Shown piece by piece: positions 1 through 5,621 of a stretch of DNA of 8,544 nt. Positions within the stretch are counted from its first letter, which is position 1; every line of letters begins with the position of its first letter. The position numbers and the translations under genes are program-made. A model generated the notes under the pieces. That model was not told the origin of the DNA, did no database searches, and saw nothing but the letters and a program-made list of their open reading frames with translations. Source of the DNA: Clostridia bacterium (GTDB taxonomy: Bacteria > Bacillota > Clostridia > Oscillospirales > Acutalibacteraceae); the NCBI GenBank assembly GCA_017501865.1, contig JAFVWD010000017.1:1-8544 (forward strand), given 5' to 3'.

Positions 1-13
1 ATCTCTTTACATT

Positions 14-190
14 TTAATAATATTTGCGTTTACGAGCAGCCTCGGATTTTTTCTTTCTCTTTACAGAGGGTTTTTCATAATGCTCTCTTTTACGTACTTC
101 TTGAATAACACCGTCTCTTGATGTTTGTCTCTTGAATCTACGGAGTGCACTATCTAAGGACTCGTTTTCTTTAACTTTAACCTGACTCAT
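14..190 (-). CDS. rpsU: 30S ribosomal protein S21
   Basis: A 58-residue protein of the small-subunit protein S21, which in well-studied bacteria sits on the 30S platform near the anti-Shine-Dalgarno end of 16S rRNA and assists initiation. It starts MSQVKVKENESLDSALRRFK and has the family pattern throughout: an N-terminal segment ending in the SLDSALRRFKR helix, a middle stretch QEVRKREHYEKPS, and a very basic tail (KRKKKSEAARKRK). The length is normal for Firmicutes. The ATG at 190 is preceded by a GAGGGAGGG Shine-Dalgarno site about nine bases upstream. It has its own strong promoter just upstream, so it is probably a housekeeping neighbour and not part of the metabolic cluster, although no obvious terminator separates it from the gene ending at 321. 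It is too short for a length-filtered ORF list. Confidence 0.97.
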   Translation of the reverse strand: MSQVKVKENESLDSALRRFKRQTSRDGVIQEVRKREHYEKPSVKRKKKSEAARKRKYY

Positions 191-249
191 TTAACATTCC
201 CTCCCTCAGTTGTTACCAACAAAGGTATAATTATCATAATACAAAACAA

Positions 250-278
250 ATTATACAAGAATTTAGGCAATGTGTCAA
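250..278 (-). promoter_or_regulatory. Consensus sigma-A promoter of rpsU
   Basis: On the minus strand TTGACA (273-278) and TATAAT (250-255) are separated by exactly 17 bases, a perfect match to the housekeeping sigma consensus. The start of transcription would be near 243, giving a leader of about 50 bases before the rpsU ATG at 190. The rest of the 191-320 spacer is AT-rich and shows no GC-rich hairpin with a T-run, so transcripts from the series ending at 321 may read into rpsU. Confidence 0.88.
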
Positions 279-320
279 GTAATTTTTTTTAAGATTTTGT
301 TAAATTATTGTTTTTTGCGA

Positions 321-1136
321 TTATTTTGCGTAATTTCCGACCATAATCATATATTCGCCTATTTGTGCACCAAACTCAGGAGCGCCGTCCATAATAAGCT
401 TACCTTTCTGAACTGACTCTAACATATCGTCTATTGACATTAAAATTCCTAATGCACTGTCGAGGTTATCAAAACGCATTGTAAAGAACGGTAAGGCTCT
501 TTTATATTCGCCGCGACCTGCCTTGCTTTTACCTGCTTTTATTCTTATATAAGCAGAAACAGTCGGTTCGTCATTAACCTTCCATGCGTAAACACGGTCA
601 GGACTTTTGCTCGTCCAGTCGTGAATGGTTTCGTGCCCCATTTTATTGAGTGTACTTATACCTGCAGAAAGAAGGTAGAAATAGCATTTAACCAGAAGGC
701 GTTTGTCCTCTTCCTTTTCAGGTGGTGCTTCAAGCCCGAGAAGATTTGCCATTTTGAGAAGTGCCATCATAAATACACCAAATTCATAGGTGAATTGTAC
801 ACCCTTCATCTTAGGAAGAGTTGCAGGGCCTATTTTACCCTTGAAAAAGGCATTCATTGTTTCAACACTTTTAAATTGAAGCTCAACAAATTTTTGTTTG
901 TCAACTCTTTGAGCCACTTTATTTGCGTGTACAAGCCACTCATCGCCGTTAACAACAAAGTGTGTAGCCCATTTGCCTTCAGGAGCTTCACTGTCAAGAC
1001 AGCTTACCTGAAATACGCAATGCACCTTTTCGAACTTTTTCTTAAGTGACGGAACATCGGCAACAATAGTTTTTAAAAGCGGTAAAGCGCCGCAAAGGAA
1101 TATTTTATTAGTATAAAGTTGTTCTTTATCTGCCAC
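321..1136 (-). CDS. SCP2-like (sterol carrier protein fold) protein B, duplicated domain
   Basis: A 271-residue cytosolic protein without signal peptide or clear membrane span. I read it as a distant paralog of the protein at 4518-5285. Both have an N-terminal helical GxL..L....P segment, an SCP2-like beta region ending in F-S-x-E..N....G..xP (here LQFKSVETMNAFFKGKIGPA, residues 86-105), and a C-terminal half closing with KG-K-hydrophobic-x-M-x-G (KGKLIMDG, 244-251) plus an amphipathic helix. SCP2 folds usually bind lipids or other hydrophobic ligands; the ligand here is unknown. I chose the GTG at 1136 because AAGGGA lies nine bases upstream; the TTG at 1154 adds six residues but has no Shine-Dalgarno site. 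It is separated from the transketolase genes by a 156-base spacer with repeats, so it may be only weakly coupled to them. Homology to SCP2 is judged by eye; a generic hypothetical protein remains possible. Confidence 0.68.
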   Translation of the reverse strand: MADKEQLYTNKIFLCGALPLLKTIVADVPSLKKKFEKVHCVFQVSCLDSEAPEGKWATHFVVNGDEWLVHANKVAQRVDKQKFVELQFKSVETMNAFFKGKIGPATLPKMKGVQFTYEFGVFMMALLKMANLLGLEAPPEKEEDKRLLVKCYFYLLSAGISTLNKMGHETIHDWTSKSPDRVYAWKVNDEPTVSAYIRIKAGKSKAGRGEYKRALPFFTMRFDNLDSALGILMSIDDMLESVQKGKLIMDGAPEFGAQIGEYMIMVGNYAK

Positions 1137-1145
1137 AATTTTCAG

Positions 1146-1151
1146 TCCCTT
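1146..1151 (-). promoter_or_regulatory. Shine-Dalgarno site fixing the GTG start of SCP2-like B
   Basis: AAGGGA on the minus strand, nine bases before GTG at 1136-1134. The upstream in-frame TTG (1154-1152) is preceded only by AT-rich repeat sequence, so the GTG is the better start. Confidence 0.6.
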
Positions 1152-1157
1152 CAAATT

Positions 1158-1260
1158 GAATTAAGAATTGAGAATTAAGAATTTCGGGACCTGCGAACAG
1201 CAATTTAAAGCCTCGCATAAAATCAGCCCGTTCATTAATTCGGGTGCGGTTGCTCCGCAC
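1158..1260. repeat. Repeat-bearing spacer: tandem heptamers and GC-rich hairpin
   Basis: The spacer between transketolase and SCP2-like B holds a heptamer array, GAATT followed by AAGAATT, GAGAATT and AAGAATT (1158-1183). Next come short GC-richer blocks, a CCCG...CGGG inverted pair (1227-1230 with 1241-1244), and a perfect 6-bp hairpin GTGCGG-TTGCT-CCGCAC (1244-1260). The composition is unlike the rest of the intergenic DNA here, which suggests an interspersed repeat or a small mobile-element remnant inserted within the operon. On the minus strand the hairpin is not followed by a T-run, so it is not a good terminator in the direction of the operon. Confidence 0.5.
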
Positions 1261-1280
1261 ACAATTTTTATTCTTTATCT

Positions 1281-1301
1281 GAGTTTTAAAAATTAAAACT
1301 C
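1281..1301. repeat. AT-rich perfect palindrome at the transketolase stop codon
   Basis: GAGTTTTAA and TTAAAACTC form a 9-bp perfect inverted repeat around three bases; the right arm contains the last Glu, Phe and stop codons of the transketolase C-terminal gene. On the minus strand what follows is A-rich and not T-rich, so it is at best a weak 3'-end stabilising hairpin and not a convincing intrinsic terminator. Confidence 0.55.
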
Positions 1302-2303
1302 ATCATCCCAGTCGTTATCCTCTTCGAAGTCTGCCTTCATAACTTCACGAACAGCAGCAATAATGCCGTTTGAGTCAATACCGAGAGTAGACATAATATC
1401 TTCGTGAAGGCCGATTGGTGCAAATTCATCCTGAATACCAAGCTTTTTAAATGCACAGCCCTTACCAGATTCAACAACAACCTCTGCAACTGCAGAGCCG
1501 AGTCCGCCAATAACTGTATGATCTTCAACAGTAATAATACGACGGGTTTCAGTAACTGCCTTCAATATTGCATCTCTGTCAATTGGTTTAATAGTGTGCA
1601 TATCAAGCACGCGAACCTTAAGACCGTCAGCATTGTCAAGGAATTCTGCAGCCTGCAAAGCCTGGAATACGCAAGAACCGCAAGCAATAATTGTAAGGTC
1701 GGTACCCTCGTGAACCTCTACTGCCTTACCGAGCTCAAAGCCGTAATCAGCATCCTTATAAAGAACGCGGTCGAAGCCACGGTTAATTCTTATATAGAAA
1801 GGACCCGGGGTGTTGTAAGCAGCCATAACTGCATTATATGTTTCATAACCGTCAGCAGGACAAATAACTGTAAGGTTAGGAATGGAGCGAGTCAAAGCGA
1901 GGTCACATATAGCATGGTGAGTTGAGCCTGCCTGCCCGAAGGATGTACCCGAGTGTGTTGCAATTACCTTTGCATTTACATTCTGGTAGCAAAGGTCAGT
2001 GTGAAGCTGATCTGCAGAACGGAAAGAAGCAAATTGAGAGAATGTTGAGAGGAATGGTACAAGACCTGCTTTTGCCATACCTGCAGCAACACCGAACATA
2101 TTCTGCTCTGCAATGCCTACATTAAAGAATCTGTCGGGGAATTTCTTCTGGAAATCGCCGATTTTAGTTGATTTTGCAAGGTCGGCAGTCAAAGCAACAA
2201 CTTCAGGGTGTTGTTCAGCTAATTCAACAAGTGCCTGACCGTAAATTTCAGCAGTTGAAAGAGATGTTGATTGTTCTGCTGTGTAAGATAAACCTCCAGC
2301 CAT
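1293..2303 (-). CDS. Transketolase-like, C-terminal subunit (pyrimidine-binding plus C-terminal domain)
   Basis: A 336-residue second half of a split TPP-dependent transketolase, which moves a two-carbon ketol unit between sugars together with the subunit at 2305-3177. Residues about 15-175 form the pyrimidine-binding domain: TADLAKS (39-45), the catalytic glutamate in GIAEQN (E66), and THSG (116-119). The C-terminal domain covers about 190-320, with VRVLDMHTIKPID (230-242) and TVEDHTVIGGLG (258-269). Two positions differ from classical enzymes: the loop that reads GEDG in E. coli TktA is GQAG here (123-126), and the Arg before A-Y-G in relatives is Ala18. The C-terminus is a strongly acidic tail, EEDNDWDDEF. 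The ATG at 2303 follows an AAGGAGG site inside the upstream gene; the longer TTG start at 2324 lies before that site and is rejected. It begins one base after the upstream stop (TAATATG), indicating translational coupling and roughly equal amounts of both subunits. Confidence 0.9.
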   Translation of the reverse strand: MAGGLSYTAEQSTSLSTAEIYGQALVELAEQHPEVVALTADLAKSTKIGDFQKKFPDRFFNVGIAEQNMFGVAAGMAKAGLVPFLSTFSQFASFRSADQLHTDLCYQNVNAKVIATHSGTSFGQAGSTHHAICDLALTRSIPNLTVICPADGYETYNAVMAAYNTPGPFYIRINRGFDRVLYKDADYGFELGKAVEVHEGTDLTIIACGSCVFQALQAAEFLDNADGLKVRVLDMHTIKPIDRDAILKAVTETRRIITVEDHTVIGGLGSAVAEVVVESGKGCAFKKLGIQDEFAPIGLHEDIMSTLGIDSNGIIAAVREVMKADFEEDNDWDDEF

Positions 2304-2304
2304 A

Positions 2305-3177
2305 TTATTCTGCCTCCTTTTCAACGCGTTCTACACGTTTTTTGTATGTTTCTTCAAGAGCTTTTTTACCGCTTTCATATTTGGCATCATCAAATGCACC
2401 GTAGTGCCATCTGAAATCACCTTCAATGAAGTCAATACCGCAACCCTTAACTGTATCACAAAGAATGAGTACAGGCTTGTCGGTTTCGTTAGCATAAGCA
2501 AAGTCAATTGCTTCGCAAAGCTCTTTTATATTGTTGCCGTCAATCTTTTTAACTATAAAGCCGAAAGCTTCCCACTTGTCAGCTAAAGGCTCAAGAGCCA
2601 TAACTTCTTCAGTAGGTCCGTCAATCATATTGTGGTTACGGTCTACAAAAGTAATAAGATTAGTGAGCTTGTAGTGTGCTGCAGACATAGCAGCTTCCCA
2701 GTTAGAGCCTTCATCAAGCTCACCGTCACCTAAAACAACAAAGGTTTTATAATCCTTCTTTAAAAGACGTGCTGCGAGAGCAGTACCTACACCAATAGAA
2801 AGTCCGTGACCGAGTGAGCCGGTAGAAGCATCAACACCGACAACCTTATTTGAGTCAAAGTGCATACCCATTTTTGAGCCTGAAAGGTTAAATGTTTTGA
2901 GCATTTCTTTGTCATTAAAGCCTAAATCACAAAGAACAGGTGCATAAGCAATTCCGGCATGACCTTTACTCAGAATAAATCTGTCGCGGTCTTCCCAATT
3001 GGGCTCCTCAACCTTTATGTGCATATATTTATGATAGCACACAGTCATAATATCCATAACACTCATACCGCCGCCGATATGACCACTGCCTGCCCAGTAT
3101 GTAGTGTCAAGGCAGAGGTTACGAAGTTCATTTGCTTTCTTTTCAAGATTGAGCCATTCTTGTTTTGAAAGTGGCAT
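2305..3177 (-). CDS. Transketolase-like, N-terminal subunit (TPP diphosphate-binding)
   Basis: A 290-residue first half of the split transketolase. It binds the diphosphate end of thiamine diphosphate through the motif that begins GDGELDEG (150-157) and ends with the VDRN asparagine (N181). Other active-site residues of transketolases are visible: SGHIGG with H33, RDRFILSKGH with H72, H106 before VGVDASTGSLGHG (113-125), and H258 near the C-terminus, matching the positions of H26, H66, H100 and H261 of E. coli TktA by eye. The length fits two-subunit transketolases. The ATG at 3177 has GGGAGG eight bases upstream. It sits 62 bases after the aminotransferase gene and is joined by one base to the C-terminal subunit gene. 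Split transketolases serve several special pathways, for example apulose or sulfosugar breakdown, so the general family is certain but the substrate is open. Confidence 0.93.
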   Translation of the reverse strand: MPLSKQEWLNLEKKANELRNLCLDTTYWAGSGHIGGGMSVMDIMTVCYHKYMHIKVEEPNWEDRDRFILSKGHAGIAYAPVLCDLGFNDKEMLKTFNLSGSKMGMHFDSNKVVGVDASTGSLGHGLSIGVGTALAARLLKKDYKTFVVLGDGELDEGSNWEAAMSAAHYKLTNLITFVDRNHNMIDGPTEEVMALEPLADKWEAFGFIVKKIDGNNIKELCEAIDFAYANETDKPVLILCDTVKGCGIDFIEGDFRWHYGAFDDAKYESGKKALEETYKKRVERVEKEAE

Positions 3178-3217
3178 ATAAATTACCTCCCAATAGATAT
3201 ATTTGATTGTTTTATTA

Positions 3218-3243
3218 TTTGCTGTTTTATTTTGCTGTTTTAT
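3218..3243. repeat. Two 13-bp tandem direct repeats at a gene end
   Basis: TTTGCTGTTTTAT occurs twice in a row (3218-3230 and 3231-3243), with a weaker third copy, TTTGATTGTTTTAT, at 3202-3215. The second copy contains the stop codon of the aminotransferase gene. This is probably replication slippage; I see no function. Confidence 0.6.
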
Positions 3244-4505
3244 TTAAAAAGCTCAGGATGATTATTTCTGACAACCTTAAAAGCTTCATCAGCTATTTCA
3301 ATTGTTCTGTTTATATCTTCATGAGTTAAAGCTGCATTAATAAAATGGTTGTGGTGTGAAGCGAAGAATACACCGCGGTTAACACATTCTGCAATCCAAT
3401 CCTGATGAAGAAGCATAGAATCATCATTGGCAATTCTTAAGTAGAAGAGTGCGGGCGGACCCGATGTAACAAGCTGGAAGCCGTTTTCAGAGCCTGCCTT
3501 TTTAAGACCTTCTAAAAGCTCTGTGCCGAGGTCGTTGAAAAGCTTTGGTGCATTAATTGCTTTGAGCTTGTTAATACAAGCAATACATGCAGCGAAAGGA
3601 ACGGCACTCATCCAATAAGAGCCTGTGTATGAAAGAGAAGATGCGGCACCTCTTAAAAATTCCTTACCGCAGAAGGCTGACATATTGTAGCCGTTGGCAA
3701 GTGCTTTACAGAAGCATATAATATCTGCTTCAAATCCGAAGAAATGGTCGGAGCCTGCTAAGTCAAGTCGGAAGCCTGCGCGGACATCATCTATAATAAG
3801 AACAATATCTTTTTCGGTGCAGAGCTTTCTTACTTCCTGCCAGAAGCCGTCAACAGGGAATGCGTTGTCGAAGAAATTACCGTGGTTGTACGGCTGAGCA
3901 ATAATAGCGGCAACTTCACCGTCATTTTCTTCCAGAGTCTTTTTAAGACCTTCAATATCATCCCATTTGCAGTAGAGGTTATTGGCAACGTCTTCAGGGG
4001 TAACACCCGGGTAGTCAATTTTTTGAACCATAGGTGAAACACCGTGATAAAATCCATTGAAGAAAATGAGCTTTTTTCTGTGTGTGTATGCACGTGCGGT
4101 AAGAATAGCACCCTGAGTTGCGTCATTACCGTTTTTAGCGAAGAAAGCCCAGTCAGCAGTGTGAACTGTATCAACCAGAAGCTCTGCACATTCAACCATT
4201 ATTTTGCTTGGTGAAGTGGTACAGTTGCCGAGCTTTATCTGCTCAATTGCGGCATTATCTACATCCTCGTCGCAGTAACCTAAAATGTTAGGACCGTATG
4301 CACACATATAATCTATGTATTTATTGCCGTCAACATCCCAGAAATAAGTACCCTGTGCTTTTTCTGAGAAACGAGGCCATCTGTTAACAGGTATGAACTG
4401 ACCTTCAGCAGGGCCCAAATGACCATAAACACCTGAAGGTATTACTTTAGATGCTCTGTCATACCATTCATCTGATTTTGTTGTTGTGTATAATGGAAAA
4501 GACAT
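3240..4505 (-). CDS. Class III PLP aminotransferase, GSAM-like
   Basis: A 421-residue fold-type I, class III aminotransferase of the glutamate-1-semialdehyde aminotransferase relatives. The order of motifs is canonical: a start region KVIPSGVYGHLGP (20-32), FWDVDGNKYIDYM (55-67) as the entry to the large domain, phosphate-binding AKNGNDAT (123-130), FYHG (152-155) that stacks on the cofactor, IIDDVRAGFR (237-246) with the ring-nitrogen aspartate D239, and the Schiff-base lysine in CFCKALANGY (K267). The C-terminal domain ends FFASHHNHFINAALTHEDI (380-398). The NGNDAT loop separates it from the partner at 5622-7103, which has GSGTEA. The ATG at 4505 has AAGGGGG seven bases upstream. It lies 12 bases after SCP2-like A and 62 before the transketolase genes, so it is probably cotranscribed with them. 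Family members can act as true aminotransferases or as 1,2-aminomutases. The lack of haem-synthesis neighbours argues against HemL. Confidence 0.9.
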   Translation of the reverse strand: MSFPLYTTTKSDEWYDRASKVIPSGVYGHLGPAEGQFIPVNRWPRFSEKAQGTYFWDVDGNKYIDYMCAYGPNILGYCDEDVDNAAIEQIKLGNCTTSPSKIMVECAELLVDTVHTADWAFFAKNGNDATQGAILTARAYTHRKKLIFFNGFYHGVSPMVQKIDYPGVTPEDVANNLYCKWDDIEGLKKTLEENDGEVAAIIAQPYNHGNFFDNAFPVDGFWQEVRKLCTEKDIVLIIDDVRAGFRLDLAGSDHFFGFEADIICFCKALANGYNMSAFCGKEFLRGAASSLSYTGSYWMSAVPFAACIACINKLKAINAPKLFNDLGTELLEGLKKAGSENGFQLVTSGPPALFYLRIANDDSMLLHQDWIAECVNRGVFFASHHNHFINAALTHEDINRTIEIADEAFKVVRNNHPELFK

Positions 4506-4517
4506 TCAGTTACCCCC

Positions 4518-5285
4518 TTAAGCTAAGTATAATGCAACGCGGTCGAGAATACGGTTGACATTGTCAAGCATATTAACCATACCGTGCATTTCAATTTTTC
4601 CGGTTCCTATGCAGGTGAGTGCATTTACCTTGCCGTCAAATAAAGCTCTTGCTATTTCAATAGAATCAAAAATCATTGCAGAGCGATACTTCTCAGGTGT
4701 TTTCTTCACCGTTATAAGGTGGTTGTCCTTACAGATGATTTCAACTCCGATATCATCCTTTATACCTATGAAAATATTGCCGTCAATGATGTTTGAGGCG
4801 CTGAATTTGCCTATTTCATCATTGTTACCGATTTGTGAAATGGCAACACCTATAGTGTAAAGCATAAGACGTGTGCTCACTTCAAAAAATTCGGGGTTTT
4901 TCAAATCCTCTTCAGAAGCTCTCATATATTTTGAAAGCACATCTGTCAGAGGAGTAAATTTTTTAAGTAAAAAGCCTATGTGAGTAAAACCCTTTGACGG
5001 AACAGGTGTAACGGTACCGTCAATCAGGCCGTTGAATTTTTCCGGAGATGAAAACGGAAGTTTTACATCACAGGCACCGCAGCCTTGTTCCATACGGCAT
5101 TTGCCGTTTTTAAAGAATAAAGTAGCAGAAGGACCGCCTTTAACTTCAAATCCGATTGAAATAGGCTTCTGGTCTTTGATAATTTCTTTGGCTTCGGGTA
5201 CTAATTCGCAAAGATTTTCGAGTGTACCCAAAACACCAAACATATTAATATATGCAAGAGTTTTAGAATCCATTAAGTTCTGCAA
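4518..5285 (-). CDS. SCP2-like (sterol carrier protein fold) protein A, duplicated domain
   Basis: A 255-residue soluble protein with no signal peptide, first gene of the minus-strand series. The N-terminal SCP2-like part spans roughly residues 40-100: FEVKGGPSATLFFKNGKC (46-63), LPFSSPEKFNGLIDGTVTPV (76-95), then KGF. The second half repeats the theme: DGNIFIGIKDD (168-178), FDSIEIARALFDGKVNALT (206-224) and GTGKIEMHG (227-235), the glycine turn typical of SCP2 C-terminal strands, followed by an amphipathic helix. SCP2 domains bind hydrophobic ligands; no ligand can be named. Cysteines are clustered in MEQGCGACDVK (C69, C72). It starts at a TTG at 5285 preceded nine bases upstream by AAAGGGG; the ATG at 5273 would leave 21 bases from that site. 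Its protein shares layout and several motifs with the gene at 321-1136, pointing to an old duplication. Confidence 0.72.
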   Translation of the reverse strand: MQNLMDSKTLAYINMFGVLGTLENLCELVPEAKEIIKDQKPISIGFEVKGGPSATLFFKNGKCRMEQGCGACDVKLPFSSPEKFNGLIDGTVTPVPSKGFTHIGFLLKKFTPLTDVLSKYMRASEEDLKNPEFFEVSTRLMLYTIGVAISQIGNNDEIGKFSASNIIDGNIFIGIKDDIGVEIICKDNHLITVKKTPEKYRSAMIFDSIEIARALFDGKVNALTCIGTGKIEMHGMVNMLDNVNRILDRVALYLA

Positions 5286-5294
5286 AGAAATTAA

Positions 5295-5301
5295 CCCCTT
5301 T
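5295..5301 (-). promoter_or_regulatory. Shine-Dalgarno site fixing the TTG start of SCP2-like A
   Basis: AAAGGGG on the minus strand, nine bases before TTG at 5285-5283. It is 21 bases from the first in-frame ATG (5273), which is too far, so the TTG is favoured. Confidence 0.65.
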
Positions 5302-5334
5302 CTTTTAAATATTCTGATATAACCATACTATTTT

Positions 5335-5363
5335 ATTTTAACAGACTGTATTGTCAAAGTCAA
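5335..5363 (-). promoter_or_regulatory. Promoter of the minus-strand series
   Basis: TTGACT (5358-5363) and TAAAAT (5335-5340) read on the minus strand with a 17-base spacer. A second TTGACA directly follows the first (5352-5357), so the -35 region is doubled. Transcription would start near 5328, about 43 bases before the TTG start of SCP2-like A. This promoter would serve the aminotransferase and both transketolase genes, since no other consensus promoter is seen between them. Confidence 0.65.
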
Positions 5364-5375
5364 CCAATCTTTGAG

Positions 5376-5389
5376 GTGAAATGTGAAAT
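5376..5389. repeat. Tandem heptamer GTGAAAT x2 upstream of the minus-strand promoter
   Basis: Two adjacent copies of GTGAAAT lie 13 bases upstream of the minus-strand -35 element. The GTGAA core is shared with the arms of the palindrome at 5559-5578 next to the divergent promoter. A regulator reading both is possible but unproven. Confidence 0.4.
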
Positions 5390-5452
5390 ATTTTTATAGA
5401 ACTTAACAATGGGAATGTTTCGGGAATAAATGATGGTTTCAAAGAGGAAGAG

Positions 5453-5501
5453 TTAACAAAAACAACAGCGTGTTTTTGGTTATTCCTACACTTTTTGTTA
5501 A
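5453..5501. repeat. Inverted repeat TTAACAAAAA / TTTTTGTTAA between the divergent promoters
   Basis: Perfect 10-bp arms at 5453-5462 and 5492-5501 are separated by 29 bases in the middle of the 336-bp intergenic region. The centre-to-centre distance of the arms is 39 bases, close to four helical turns, which would suit two protein-binding sites on one face of the DNA. In such AT-rich DNA a chance match is possible. I see no riboswitch fold or gene in the region 5286-5621; an overlapping 76-codon minus-strand frame only runs across the promoters. Confidence 0.4.
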
Positions 5502-5527
5502 ATAAAAAAGAACTCGCGTTAAATCGC

Positions 5528-5555
5528 TTGACTTTTGATTTATCAATAGTATAAT
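5528..5555 (+). promoter_or_regulatory. Promoter of the plus-strand operon
   Basis: TTGACT (5528-5533) and a perfect TATAAT (5550-5555) with a 16-base spacer. Transcription would start near 5562, giving a leader of about 60 bases before the ATG at 5622. The expected start lies inside the palindrome at 5559-5578. Confidence 0.8.
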
Positions 5556-5558
5556 TAT

Positions 5559-5578
5559 AAGTGAACACAAATTCACTT
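5559..5578. promoter_or_regulatory. Candidate operator: palindrome over the plus-strand transcription start
   Basis: AAGTGAA-CACAAA-TTCACTT is a perfect 7-bp inverted repeat with a six-base centre, beginning four bases after the -10 hexamer. A dimeric repressor bound here would block the promoter. The 20-bp size fits common bacterial operators, but no regulator gene lies in the window to match it. Alternatively the arms could form a 5' hairpin on the transcript. Confidence 0.5.
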
Positions 5579-5621
5579 TTTAAAGGTGTTTAAAATTCAA
5601 TGTTTTCAGGAGGTTTTTACA

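Noticed and set aside
621..1049. Plus-strand open frame antisense to SCP2-like B
   Set aside because: It is cysteine- and histidine-rich low-quality translation opposite a better gene, without a ribosome site; it is a shadow frame. The same applies to other overlapping frames, such as 1404-1925 and 7638-7922.
1244..1301. Terminator for the transketolase genes
   Set aside because: Neither the GC-rich hairpin nor the AT palindrome is followed by a T-run on the minus strand.
1293..3177. Reading the split pair as apulose-4-phosphate transketolase, sulfosugar transketolase or DXP synthase
   Set aside because: The usual partner genes of those pathways are absent, the GEDG loop is changed to GQAG, and DXP synthase is normally a single chain. 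Only the general transketolase family is supported.
5338..5568. A 76-codon minus-strand open frame in the divergent intergenic region
   Set aside because: It begins at a GTG inside the palindrome, has no Shine-Dalgarno site, runs over both promoters and resembles no family. The region is better explained as regulatory DNA.
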